Below, piece after piece: positions 45,067 through 53,430 of a stretch of 64,000 bases of DNA. Location: positions 1-64,000 of the forward strand of contig JBBRFW010000001.1 of assembly GCA_038241255.1 (NCBI GenBank). Direction: 5' to 3'. Numbering within the stretch: position 1 is the first letter of the stretch; every line of letters begins with the position of its first letter. Below the pieces are notes generated by a model, which saw only the letters and a list, made by a program, of their open reading frames with translations, ran no database searches and was not told where the DNA came from. This DNA is from Schlegelella_A sp038241255. Lineage in GTDB: Bacteria > Pseudomonadota > Gammaproteobacteria > Burkholderiales > Burkholderiaceae_C. The position numbers were made by a program, and so were the translations under genes.

Positions 45067-45106
45067 CGCATCTTTGGGGTGCGTTGCCGTGCACTCCGGG
45101 GGCGCT
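45067..45106 (+). promoter_or_regulatory. Two possible NtrC sites upstream of glnA
   Basis: CGCATC-N5-GGTGCG (45067-45083) and TGCACT-N5-GGCGCT (45090-45106) each resemble the NtrC dyad TGCACY-N5-RGTGCA with some mismatches. Their centres are about 23 bp apart and lie about 50-75 bp upstream of the expected start, closer than in enteric bacteria. NtrC is encoded at 48470. Confidence 0.45.
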
Positions 45107-45123
45107 TTCCCCCGGGAAGAGAC

Positions 45124-45139
45124 TGGCATGCTTTCTGCT
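45124..45139 (+). promoter_or_regulatory. Sigma-54 promoter of glnA
   Basis: TGGCATGCTTTCTGCT has GG (-24) and GC (-12) with exactly 10 bp between, and matches the consensus TGGCACG-N4-TTGCT in all but two of the fixed positions. It lies about 90 bp before the glnA start. Confidence 0.75.
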
Positions 45140-45227
45140 AAATTCCATGCGCGATTTTGGGGCTCCGCGCGGGCCCTTCGCCGATCGCCACCACCACACG
45201 AACACAAGACCCCTGGGAGATTGACTG

Positions 45228-46640
45228 ATGGCCAAGACCGTCGCCGACGTGATGAACATGGTGAAGGAGAGCGAAGTCAAGTTCGTCGACTTCCGCTTCA
45301 CCGACACCCGCGGCAAGGAGCAGCACGTCACCGTGCCGATCTCGGCGTTCAACGAGGAGAAGTTCACCGGCGGCCACGCCTTCGACGGCTCGTCGATCGC
45401 CGGCTGGAAGGGCATCGAGGCGTCCGACATGCAGCTCATGCCCGACCCGAACACCGCCAACATCGACCCGTTCTACGAAGAGCCGACGCTCATCCTCACC
45501 TGCGACGTCGTCGAGCCGGGCGACGGCAAGCCCTACGAGCGCGATCCGCGCTCGCTCGCCAAGCGCGCGGAGGCGTACATGAAGGCATCGGGCCTCGGCG
45601 ATGCGGCCTACTTCGGTCCTGAGCCCGAGTTTTTTATCTTCGACAGCGTTCGTTGGCAGGTCGACATGTCGGGCTGCTTCTGCAAGATCGAGTCCGAAGA
45701 GGCCTCGTGGAACTCGGCCAAGGAGTACGAACACGGCAACTCCGGCTACCGTCCGACGGTCAAGGGGGGCTACTTCCCGACGCCGCCGGTCGACTCGATG
45801 CAGGACCTGCGCTCGGAGATGTGCCTGATCCTGGAGTCGCTCGGCATTCCGGTCGAGGTGCATCACCACGAGGTCGCGCAGGCGCAGATGGAGATCGGCA
45901 CCAAATTCTCGACGCTGGTCCAGCGCGCCGACTGGCTGCAGCTGCAGAAGTACGTGATCCAGAACGTCGCCCGCTCTTACGGCAAAACGGTGACTTTCAT
46001 GCCGAAGCCGATCGTCGGCGACAACGGCTCGGGCATGCACGTGCACCAGTCGGTCTGGAAGGGCGGCCAGAACCTGTTCGCCGGCGACGGCTACGCAGGC
46101 CTGTCGGAGTTCGCGCTGTTCTACATCGGCGGCATCATCAAGCACGCGCGCGCGCTCAACGCGATCACGAATCCGGGCACCAACAGTTACAAGCGCCTCG
46201 TGCCCGGCTTCGAGGCCCCCGTGAAGCTCGCCTATAGCGCGAAGAACCGCTCGGCGTCGATCCGCATTCCGTACGTCGCGAGCCCGAAGGGCCGGCGCAT
46301 CGAGGCGCGTTTCCCGGATCCTCTTGCAAATCCCTACCTGGCGTTCACTGGCCTGCTGATGGCCGGACTCGACGGCGTTGAAAACAAGATCCATCCCGGC
46401 GAGGCCGCGACCAAGGACCTCTACCACCTGCCGCCCGAGGAAGATGCGAAGATCCCGACCGTCTGCTCCAGCCTCGACCAGGCGCTCGACTATCTCGACA
46501 AGGACCGCGCGTTCCTGACCAAGGGCGGCGTCTTCACCGACAGCTACATCGATGCCTACATCGAGCTGAAGATGCAGGAAGTGACGCGCTTTCGGATGAC
46601 GACCCATCCGGTCGAGTTCGACATGTACTACTCCCTCTAG
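45228..46640 (+). CDS. glnA: Glutamine synthetase type I
   Basis: A 470-residue GSI-beta enzyme joining ammonia and glutamate in the cytosol. FTDTRGKEQHVTVP and the loop GSSIAGW (about residues 54-60) are conserved. Metal and substrate residues lie in FGPEPEFFIFD and HHHEVAQAQ. Ammonium and ATP sites include NGSGMHVHQS and NSYKRLVPGFEAPVKLAYS. The adenylylation tyrosine is Tyr399 (KDLYHLPPEE), so activity should be controlled by GlnE. A sigma-54 promoter and possible NtrC sites lie upstream, and a strong terminator follows. ntrB and ntrC are downstream. Confidence 0.97.
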   Translation: MAKTVADVMNMVKESEVKFVDFRFTDTRGKEQHVTVPISAFNEEKFTGGHAFDGSSIAGWKGIEASDMQLMPDPNTANIDPFYEEPTLILTCDVVEPGDGKPYERDPRSLAKRAEAYMKASGLGDAAYFGPEPEFFIFDSVRWQVDMSGCFCKIESEEASWNSAKEYEHGNSGYRPTVKGGYFPTPPVDSMQDLRSEMCLILESLGIPVEVHHHEVAQAQMEIGTKFSTLVQRADWLQLQKYVIQNVARSYGKTVTFMPKPIVGDNGSGMHVHQSVWKGGQNLFAGDGYAGLSEFALFYIGGIIKHARALNAITNPGTNSYKRLVPGFEAPVKLAYSAKNRSASIRIPYVASPKGRRIEARFPDPLANPYLAFTGLLMAGLDGVENKIHPGEAATKDLYHLPPEEDAKIPTVCSSLDQALDYLDKDRAFLTKGGVFTDSYIDAYIELKMQEVTRFRMTTHPVEFDMYYSL

Positions 46641-46661
46641 GCTTCGCTTGAAGGACAGCGG

Positions 46662-46690
46662 GGACGGCGATGCCGTCCCCTTTTGTTTTG
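46662..46690 (+). terminator. Rho-independent terminator after glnA
   Basis: GGGACGGC and GCCGTCCC form an 8-bp GC-rich stem with loop GAT, followed by TTTTGTTTTG. It begins 21 bp after the glnA stop, so ntrBC probably also have their own promoter or depend on read-through. Confidence 0.9.
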
Positions 46691-46823
46691 ATTTCGGGCG
46701 AGAGTGAGAAGTGCGGGGCATTGCCGCTCCTGTCGGTGACTTCTGCCCGGCGCGGCTGCGAGACAATGCGGCCAGCCTGTCGGCGCGGCGGCGTTGCCGG
46801 GCGTTGTATGGGCTGGAGACGAC

Positions 46824-47339
46824 ATGAGCCTGCCCCCCTTTGCTTTGCGCTGCGCGGCGCTGCTCCTCGCCGCCGCCGCGGCGCCGGCGCTCGCCGCCGA
46901 CACGCCCGACGCCACGGTGATGTACCGGTGCCCCGGCAACGACTACAAGAACACGATCACACCCAGGGAGGCCGAGAGGCTCGGCTGCAAGCGGATCGAG
47001 GGCGCCCCGGTCACCATCATCCAGATGACCAAGCCGCGTGGGGCCGGGGCCGTGCCTTCTGCCGGCGGCGCCAGCGCCGGTCGCGTCGACCCGGTCGCGC
47101 AGCGTGCCCGCGACAGCGATGCGCGGCGCATCCTCGAGGGCGAGCTGAAGACCGAGGAGGAAAAGCTCGCGGCGATGCAGAAGGAGTTCAACAACGGCCA
47201 GCCCGAGCGGCAGGGCGACGAGAAGAATTTCCAGAAGTATCTCGACCGGGTCAACGACATTCGCGCCGCGATCGCCCGCAAGCAGACCGACATCGCCGCC
47301 CTGCAGCGCGAGATCAAGAAGCTGCCGCCGTCGCAGTGA
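46824..47339 (+). CDS. Small secreted coiled-coil protein, paralogue of 50167-50688
   Basis: A 171-residue protein with a signal peptide (LRCAALLLAAAAAPALA). A short motif MYRCPGNDYKNTITPREAERLGCKRIEGAPV with two Cys is followed by a Pro/Ala linker and a helical, charged C-terminus (LEGELKTEEEKLAAMQKEFN, ARKQTDIAALQREIKKLP) likely to form a coiled coil. The beginning resembles DUF4124-like secreted proteins. It starts at 46824 with GGAG upstream, and ntrB begins 16 bp after it. A close paralogue follows ntrC. Role unknown. Confidence 0.8.
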   Translation: MSLPPFALRCAALLLAAAAAPALAADTPDATVMYRCPGNDYKNTITPREAERLGCKRIEGAPVTIIQMTKPRGAGAVPSAGGASAGRVDPVAQRARDSDARRILEGELKTEEEKLAAMQKEFNNGQPERQGDEKNFQKYLDRVNDIRAAIARKQTDIAALQREIKKLPPSQ

Positions 47340-47355
47340 CCGCGCCGCACTCGCC

Positions 47356-48456
47356 GTGATCGCGCCGGCACCGCCCGACACGTCGCCGGCGCCGACGAGC
47401 GCGCCCGCCGCACAGGCGGCGCTCGACCTGCTGGCGACGATGGTCGCCGTCGTCACGCCCGAAGGCGAGTGCGAGTTCGTCAACTCGTCGTTCGAGACGG
47501 TGCTGGGCCTGTCGCGGCGCAGCATGTCGCGTGGCCTCGTTTTCGACTGGTTCGTCGAGCCGCAGGTGCTGCGCGAGACCGTCGCGGCCGTCAGCAACAA
47601 CGCCTTCTCGACCAGCCGCCTAGAGACGTTTCTCAAGCGTCCCTCGGGCGAGGCGCTTCCGGTGCACGTCACCGTGAACCAGATCGACGGCTCGCGCAAC
47701 GTGGTGTTCGAGATCGTCGAGATCGAGCAGCAGAACCGCCAGGAGCGCGAGGAGCGCGCGCTCGAGCAGGCCGAGGCGACCAAGGAGCTGATCCGAAACC
47801 TCGCCCACGAGATCAAGAACCCATTGGGCGGAATCCGTGGCGCGGCGCAGCTGCTCGAGATGGAGATCGAGTCGCGCTCGCTCACCGAATACACGCAGGT
47901 GATCATCAAGGAGGCCGATCGGCTGCAGCTGCTGGTCGACCGCCTGCTCGCGCCGCACAGGAAGCCGCACGTCGTCGGCAACGTCAACATCCACGAGGTG
48001 TGCGAGCGGGTGCGAGCGCTGGTGCTCGCCGAGTTCCCGCGCGGCCTCGCCACCGTGCGCGACTACGACACCTCGATCCCGGAATTCAGCGGCGACCGCG
48101 AGCAGCTCATCCAGGCCGTCCTCAACATCACCCGAAATGCCGCTGAATCCCTCGCCGAGCTCATCGACGCGGGCATGGCGCGGATCACGCTGCGGACGCG
48201 CGTCGTGCGCCAGGTGACGCTCGGCAAGCAGCGCTATCGTCTGGCACTGGAATTGCATATTGAGGACAACGGGCCGGGCATCCCTGACACCCTGCGCGAG
48301 CGGATCTTCTTCCCGCTCGTGTCGGGTCGAGAAGGCGGCTCCGGCCTCGGTCTCACGCTCGCAAGAACATTCATCCAGCAGCACCATGGCACCGTCGAGT
48401 TCGAAAGTGAGCCGGGAAGGACGATCTTCAAGATCGTCATTCCGCTGACGCCATGA
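47356..48456 (+). CDS. ntrB: Nitrogen regulation sensor kinase NtrB (GlnL)
   Basis: A 366-residue soluble histidine kinase starting at GTG. A PAS-like domain (LDLLATMVAVVTPEGECEFVNSSFE) comes first, then His151 in RNLAHEIKNPLGG. The ATPase domain has the N box (NITRNAAES), DNGPGIP and GSGLGL. With PII it senses nitrogen state and phosphorylates or dephosphorylates NtrC. A 13-bp gap separates it from ntrC. Confidence 0.95.
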   Translation: MIAPAPPDTSPAPTSAPAAQAALDLLATMVAVVTPEGECEFVNSSFETVLGLSRRSMSRGLVFDWFVEPQVLRETVAAVSNNAFSTSRLETFLKRPSGEALPVHVTVNQIDGSRNVVFEIVEIEQQNRQEREERALEQAEATKELIRNLAHEIKNPLGGIRGAAQLLEMEIESRSLTEYTQVIIKEADRLQLLVDRLLAPHRKPHVVGNVNIHEVCERVRALVLAEFPRGLATVRDYDTSIPEFSGDREQLIQAVLNITRNAAESLAELIDAGMARITLRTRVVRQVTLGKQRYRLALELHIEDNGPGIPDTLRERIFFPLVSGREGGSGLGLTLARTFIQQHHGTVEFESEPGRTIFKIVIPLTP

Positions 48457-48469
48457 CGCGGTCCGCCGG

Positions 48470-49984
48470 ATGAAGCCCATCTGGATCGTCGATGACGATC
48501 AATCGATCCGCTTCGTCCTCGAGAAGGCGCTGACTCGCGAGGAATTCTCCGTGCGCAGCTTCACGAACTCGCGCGACGTCCTCGCCGCGCTCGAGAACGA
48601 GGCGCCGCAGGTGCTCGTCTCCGACATCCGCATGCCCGGCGGCTCGGGAATCGACCTGCTCAACAAGATCAAGGCGAAGCACCGCGAGCTTCCCGTCATC
48701 ATCATGACGGCCTATTCCGACCTCGACAGCGCCGTCAGCGCATTCCAGGGCGGCGCCTTCGACTACCTGCCCAAGCCGTTCGACGTGCCCAAGGCGGTCG
48801 ACCTGATCCGCCGCGCCGTCGAGGAAAGCCTCCAGGAGTCGACGACTGATGCGCCGGCGGCGCAGGTGCCCGAGATGCTCGGCCAGGCCCCGGCGATGCA
48901 GGACGTGTTCCGCGCCATCGGCCGGCTCAGCCAGAGCATCGTCACCGTGCTCATCACCGGCGAGTCGGGATCGGGCAAGGAGCTCGTCGCCAACGCGCTG
49001 CACAAGCACAGCCCGCGCGCGAGCGGGCCGTTCGTCGCCATCAACACCGCGGCGATCCCGAAGGACCTGCTCGAGTCGGAGCTCTTCGGCCACGAGCGGG
49101 GCGCATTCACCGGCGCCCAGACGACGCGGCGCGGCCGCTTCGAGCAGGCCGACGGCGGCACGCTCTTCCTCGACGAGATCGGCGACATGCCGTTCGAGCT
49201 GCAGACGCGGCTCCTGCGCGTGCTGGCCGACGGCCAGTTCTATCGCGTCGGCGGCCACAACCCGATGAAGAGCAACGTGCGCGTGATCGCCGCGACGCAC
49301 CAGGATCTCGAGCAGCGGGTCAAGGCGGGCGCCTTCCGCGAAGACCTGTTCCACCGCCTCAACGTCATCCGGCTCCGCCTGCCGGCACTGCGCGAGCGCA
49401 CGGAAGACATCGCGCCGCTGGCCCGCTTCTTCCTGCAGAAGAGCGCGCGCGACCTCGGCGTCGAGGGCAAGCGCCTCACCGACGCGGCGGTCGCGCGCCT
49501 CCTTACGTTCGACTACCCCGGCAACGTTCGCCAGCTCGAGAACATCTGCCACTGGCTGACCGTGATGGCGCCGGCGCTGCTCGTCGACGCCAAGGATTTG
49601 CCGCCCGAGTTGCAGCCGCAGGGCGCGGCGCGCGTCGAGCTGGCTGCGCGGACCGCGCCGGCCGACGGCGCCGGCCGAGCGCCGGGCGACGGCGCGGCGG
49701 CGGCGTCGGCGCCACCAGCGAACGCCGCGGACGGCAGCGTCGCCCATCGCGCCGAGGGCGGCGATCCGGACTGGCTCGCTGGCCTCGAGCGGCGCGCCCG
49801 CGAGCTCCTGCACGCCGGCGAGCCGATGGTGTGGGACGTGCTCACGCGCGAATTCGAGGCGCAGCTTATCCGCTCCGCGCTCGAGCTGACACGCGGCCGC
49901 CGCATCGAGGCGGCGCACAAGCTCGGCATCGGCCGCAACACCATCACGCGCAAGATCCAGGAGCTCGGGCTCGACGACAAGTGA
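48470..49984 (+). CDS. ntrC: Nitrogen regulation response regulator NtrC (GlnG)
   Basis: A 504-residue sigma-54 activator. The receiver carries the phosphorylation site Asp52 (VLVSDIRMPGG). The AAA+ domain has Walker A (GESGSGKE, 164-171), the sigma-54 contact loop GAFTGA (211-216) and Walker B (TLFLDE, 231-236). An Ala/Gly-rich linker (about 385-425) leads to a Fis-type helix-turn-helix (RIEAAHKLGIGRNTITRKIQELG). It is expected to act at the glnA promoter at 45124. A REP-like repeat follows the gene. Confidence 0.96.
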   Translation: MKPIWIVDDDQSIRFVLEKALTREEFSVRSFTNSRDVLAALENEAPQVLVSDIRMPGGSGIDLLNKIKAKHRELPVIIMTAYSDLDSAVSAFQGGAFDYLPKPFDVPKAVDLIRRAVEESLQESTTDAPAAQVPEMLGQAPAMQDVFRAIGRLSQSIVTVLITGESGSGKELVANALHKHSPRASGPFVAINTAAIPKDLLESELFGHERGAFTGAQTTRRGRFEQADGGTLFLDEIGDMPFELQTRLLRVLADGQFYRVGGHNPMKSNVRVIAATHQDLEQRVKAGAFREDLFHRLNVIRLRLPALRERTEDIAPLARFFLQKSARDLGVEGKRLTDAAVARLLTFDYPGNVRQLENICHWLTVMAPALLVDAKDLPPELQPQGAARVELAARTAPADGAGRAPGDGAAAASAPPANAADGSVAHRAEGGDPDWLAGLERRARELLHAGEPMVWDVLTREFEAQLIRSALELTRGRRIEAAHKLGIGRNTITRKIQELGLDDK

Positions 49985-50006
49985 CCCGGGCGCCACGGCC
50001 GCTCGC

Positions 50007-50032
50007 GTCATCCTGAGCGCAGCGAAGGATCT
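50007..50032. repeat. REP-like repeat, copy 3
   Basis: GTCATCCTGAGCGCAGCGAA followed by GGATCT lies 23 bp after ntrC. It shares its core with 30940-30968 and, inverted, with 32051-32072. Confidence 0.75.
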
Positions 50033-50166
50033 GCTCAGCGAAAGAATTCGCTGGCGTCATTCCCCGTGCAGCGGAGGTCTTGCCGGCTGCGCCACCCCGC
50101 CACGCGGCGTCGGCATCTTGACGAACGGCTCGACTGCGCCCCGGCGCTGCGGGAAAATCGTCCGGC

Positions 50167-50688
50167 ATGCGCATCTCCTTCCTGCTCGCCGCACTGGCCG
50201 CCGTTCTCGTGGCATCGCCCGCGTCCTCGCAATCGGTGGACGCTGCGGGTGCGATGTACCGCTGCCCCGGCAACGACTACAACAACACGATCACCGCGAG
50301 CGAGGCCGAAAAGCTCCGCTGCAAAAAGGTCGAGAACGCCTCCGTCTCCGTGATCCAGTCGCTACCGTCCGCGGCATCGGCTGCGTCCGCTCCGCCGCCG
50401 CGGCCGGTCGCCGCGCCGGCCGAGGCGATAAACCCGGCGGAATCGGCGGCGCTGCGCACGCGCGCGAGCAATGCCCGCCGCAACCTCGACGGGCGGCTGA
50501 AGGCCGAGGAACGCCGCCTCGCCGCCCTCGAGCAGGAGTTCAACGGCGGCGAGCCGGAACGCCAGCTCGAGGAGATCGACCTGCCGAAGTACCTCGACCG
50601 CGTCGCCAAGATGCGCTCGGCGATCGCGCGCAAGCAGATCGAGATCGCCGAGCTCCGGCGCGAGATGGACAAGCTTCCCACGCCGTGA
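50167..50688 (+). CDS. Small secreted coiled-coil protein, paralogue of 46824-47339
   Basis: A 173-residue protein with a signal peptide (FLLAALAAVLVASPASS). MYRCPGNDYNNTITASEAEKLRCKKVENA matches its paralogue before ntrB almost residue for residue. A Pro/Ala linker and a helical C-terminus (RLKAEERRLAALEQEFNGGEPERQ, AIARKQIEIAELRREMDKLP) follow. The two copies bracket ntrBC, which suggests a duplication, but they have since diverged. Role unknown. Confidence 0.8.
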   Translation: MRISFLLAALAAVLVASPASSQSVDAAGAMYRCPGNDYNNTITASEAEKLRCKKVENASVSVIQSLPSAASAASAPPPRPVAAPAEAINPAESAALRTRASNARRNLDGRLKAEERRLAALEQEFNGGEPERQLEEIDLPKYLDRVAKMRSAIARKQIEIAELRREMDKLPTP

Positions 50689-51026
50689 GCGCGCGGGAAG
50701 TGCGCTAGTGCGGCAAGGGCGCCAGTCTAGGGCGCCGAAATAGACTGCACTCATGCGCGAGCGCTCGGCATCGAGAGCGTCGCCAATGATCGGCCAAGGT
50801 CAGGTAAGCGTTGCAGATCAGTCACCGACCGACGTGCCGGGGAAGTCGGTCCCGGCCAGTCCCGGTCGCTCAAAGTCCGCGAAGACCGCGGCGCCAATGA
50901 CCGGTCCCAAGGTACAGCAGCCGTAGCTCGACGTCCGCGCGCGGTGACGAAATCTCAACAGTGGTCGTTCATCAACTCGCTACGCCCACAAGCATCAAAG
51001 GCCGTCCGAAAATCAGCTCGTCAACG
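50689..51026. other. No gene recognised
   Basis: About 340 bp of noncoding sequence leading into the cyclase pseudogene. No promoter, repeat or family-like frame stood out. Confidence 0.5.
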
Positions 51027-51502
51027 GATCGAAATGGCGCTGCCGACCCTCAGGGTCAGGGGTCCAAGGGCTTGCCCGGACGGCGACTTTTCCTTTGACG
51101 GCGACGCGGATCGAGTCAGACACCGCAATGCCTTCCGGTTCGGCGAGACTTTCGAGTCGAGCTGCGATGTTGACCCCATCTCCGTGGATCGTGCCGTCGG
51201 CTTCAAGGTCACGTCAGCCAGGTGGACGCCGATGCGAAAGCGCATCCTGCGATCCTCGGACACTTGTTTGCGCGGGTCCCGAGTTCGCGTTGAACCGCGA
51301 GCGCAGCATTCACGGCTCCAGTCGCAGTCTCGAGCACGGCGAGCACCGAGTCGCTGGTCATGTCGATCACGCGGCCCTGGCTGGATTCGATGCTTGCCTT
51401 GAAGACGCTGCGTGCCAAGTCGAGGTCGGCAACCGTGCTCCGATCATCGGCGGCCATGAGGCGCGAGTACGCCACCCCGTTCGCAGGCAGGATGGCAGCC
51501 AA
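51027..51502 (-). pseudogene. Remnant of a class III adenylate/guanylate cyclase
   Basis: On the minus strand, MAAILPANGVAYSRLMAADDRST resembles the start of many class III cyclase proteins. After VLETATGAVNAALAVQRELG the match moves to another frame with EDRRMRFRIGVHLADVTLK, and after a missing G at about 51209 to a third with DGTIHGDGVNIAARLESLAEPEGIAVSD (the conserved region before the dimer interface). At least two frameshifts and loss of the C-terminal part show it is dead. Confidence 0.7.
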
Positions 51503-52359
51503 GCGTTGGGTCAGATGGGCCCCGTTCCTGGTGCGGTTCGACGGAATCTGGGCGGGTCATAGCGCCGAATTGGCGAGTTTGTGGACGGTGGGACAAGTTG
51601 GCTCCTTGACTGGAGCATCGTCGCAGCGGCCTCCTGAAGGCGAGCACGAGTGACGGCATCCAACGAGTGGTCGGCCAGCCGGTCGGCGATGTAGACCATC
51701 TTCGTGCGGGCATTCGTGAGTCTGATTCACGAGCGTCAGCTCTTGGCTGCTAAAGCGATGCCAAGGCGGTGATCAAGCCCGACCATCAGAGAGAAGACCC
51801 GCGACCGCCAGCTTCTGCGACGAGCAGTTGTATGAGCCGTGTCGCTGATGGTCGGCGATGCCGGTTCGTACGGCAATGAGCCGTCACCCAGTCGGCGTAT
51901 GACGTCGGCTGGCACAGGCATCGATGAACCCCCCCATGGGCGCTGAAAGCGCCAGCATTAAATACGACTACCGCTGGTGCTGTCGAAAGGACGGCACGAG
52001 CCCCATTCCTCCAGTCGTTGCACTCCGTGTCGATGCGCAAGACGCCATCGTCAGCGCTTGCGCTTTCGGCGCCGTTCGCCCGTTGGCGGTATGTCGGCAG
52101 GGGTCCGCCTTCGCTCGACACGGGTGTGTTCTGCCGGGCTCAACGCCTCCCGGAGATCCCGCAAATCATGCAAAACGCTGTCCGCACGCCTGCTCTCGGA
52201 TGAAGCATCGGCAGCCCGGGCCGGGCGGGAGCGCGCGGTTGAGCGGATGTAGGCGCGAAGGGCCCAGACGGCGCCCAGAACGAGAACCACCGCGGCTGCG
52301 ACAGAAAAGACTCCCAACCCGTCAACCACCTGTGCAACGGTTCTCGCGGACTTGCGCGT
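51503..52359. other. Worn region without a confident gene
   Basis: About 850 bp. A 92-codon frame on the minus strand (52051-52329) begins with a hydrophobic segment (FSVAAAVVLVLGAVWAL) and starts with GTG without a ribosome site, 30 bp downstream of the glycine-zipper gene; it could be a small membrane protein but is not supported. A GC hairpin at 51939-51953 has no T-run. Confidence 0.4.
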
Positions 52360-53430
52360 TTAGAGCGACTTCAGTTCACCGTTCTCGACGCGGACCCTCG
52401 CGCCGACCGAGAAGGGCGGCGGGGCGGCGTAAGAGACGGTCTGGGTCCCCCCGTTGGGTAGCCGCACGACGACTTCATAGTGAGTCGTGGTTTTCGTGCG
52501 CCTCTCGATCTCGTTCCCGGCCACCGCACCGCCAACGGCGCCGGCGATTTCCGCGGCCGTGCGTCCGCTGCCCTGCCCGATCCGGCTGCCGATCAATGCG
52601 CCCACGACGCCGCCGGCGATCTTGCCGACATAACTCCCGTCGCCCTTGACTTCAACGGGATTGATGCCTTCGACGACCCCGCAGTCGAAACATTTTTCGC
52701 TGGTGCGCTGCAAGGGTGATCTTCCGCTTGACGCGACCAGAGGCATGTTCAGCACGCGTGAGGTATCCCGAGCACCGACGCGCAGGTTCGACGTCACGAG
52801 CGCATCGGAGGAAATCCGATCGCGCCCGCGGATGTCATAGGTTCCCTCATAGACCCCGCGCCGGACTTCTTCCAGGAGGAGCTTGCCGGGCAATCCAGCG
52901 ATGCGAACGCTAGCCGCGCCGTCTGGGGTCCCCTGCAAAGAAAAAACGAGTTCTGCCGGCGGCGCCAAGCGGTCCACTTGCGCAACCTCGAAGCGTTCTA
53001 TGGTTGGAAGAGCTGGCGCCTGGGCGACAGGCGCAGCCACGAAGCGTGGCTGCGTTGCCCCCGCGATGAGCGGTTCGTCAAGAACGCTCGACGCAACACG
53101 GTTACCGAGGCGCAGGTTCGCGGTCGCCGCGCTGTCAGGTCCGATACGGTCGCGCTGTCTGATCGTGTAGGCGCCTTCATAGACGCCCGGCTCGGCCTCG
53201 TCAAGCTGGAGACCACCACCGCCGTTGATTTGCACCCGTGCGGTCCCGCCCGGGCTTCCGTACAGCGTGAAGAAGAGTTCGCTGCCCGGAGTTGCTTGTG
53301 CGACTGGTTGGACGTCGAAGCCATGTATCCGGGGTACTGCGACCGCCAGCGGCTGTGCGGAGGCCCCTTCGGGAATCGATGCGAGTATCAGAACTAGCGT
53401 CGCGAATATTGCCTTGGCCATTTTTCTCAT
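52360..53430 (-). CDS. Secreted glycine-zipper protein with two tandem repeat domains
   Basis: A 356-residue protein starting at 53430 (GAGGAG upstream). A signal peptide is followed by two tandem domains of about 90 residues that are similar to each other (first PRIHGFDVQPVAQATPGSEL to NRVASSVL, second PTIERFEVAQVDRLAPPAEL to RDTSRVLNMPL). Residues about 270-315 form a glycine-zipper segment (GKIAGGVVGALIGSRIGQGSG, AGAVGGAVAGNEIE) as in the Rickettsia 17-kDa antigen/SlyB type. It overlaps the barrel gene (ATGA) and probably works with it in the outer membrane. The repeated domain is not one I recognise. Confidence 0.8.
   Translation of the reverse strand: MRKMAKAIFATLVLILASIPEGASAQPLAVAVPRIHGFDVQPVAQATPGSELFFTLYGSPGGTARVQINGGGGLQLDEAEPGVYEGAYTIRQRDRIGPDSAATANLRLGNRVASSVLDEPLIAGATQPRFVAAPVAQAPALPTIERFEVAQVDRLAPPAELVFSLQGTPDGAASVRIAGLPGKLLLEEVRRGVYEGTYDIRGRDRISSDALVTSNLRVGARDTSRVLNMPLVASSGRSPLQRTSEKCFDCGVVEGINPVEVKGDGSYVGKIAGGVVGALIGSRIGQGSGRTAAEIAGAVGGAVAGNEIERRTKTTTHYEVVVRLPNGGTQTVSYAAPPPFSVGARVRVENGELKSL

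Noticed and set aside
45138..48053. 971-codon frame opposite glnA and ntrB
   Set aside because: Antisense shadow of two certain genes.
51939..51953. GC hairpin as terminator
   Set aside because: Stem of 6 bp without a following T-run.
52051..52329. 92-codon minus-strand frame with one hydrophobic segment
   Set aside because: GTG start without ribosome site, lies in worn DNA, and no family likeness; noted only in the gap entry.
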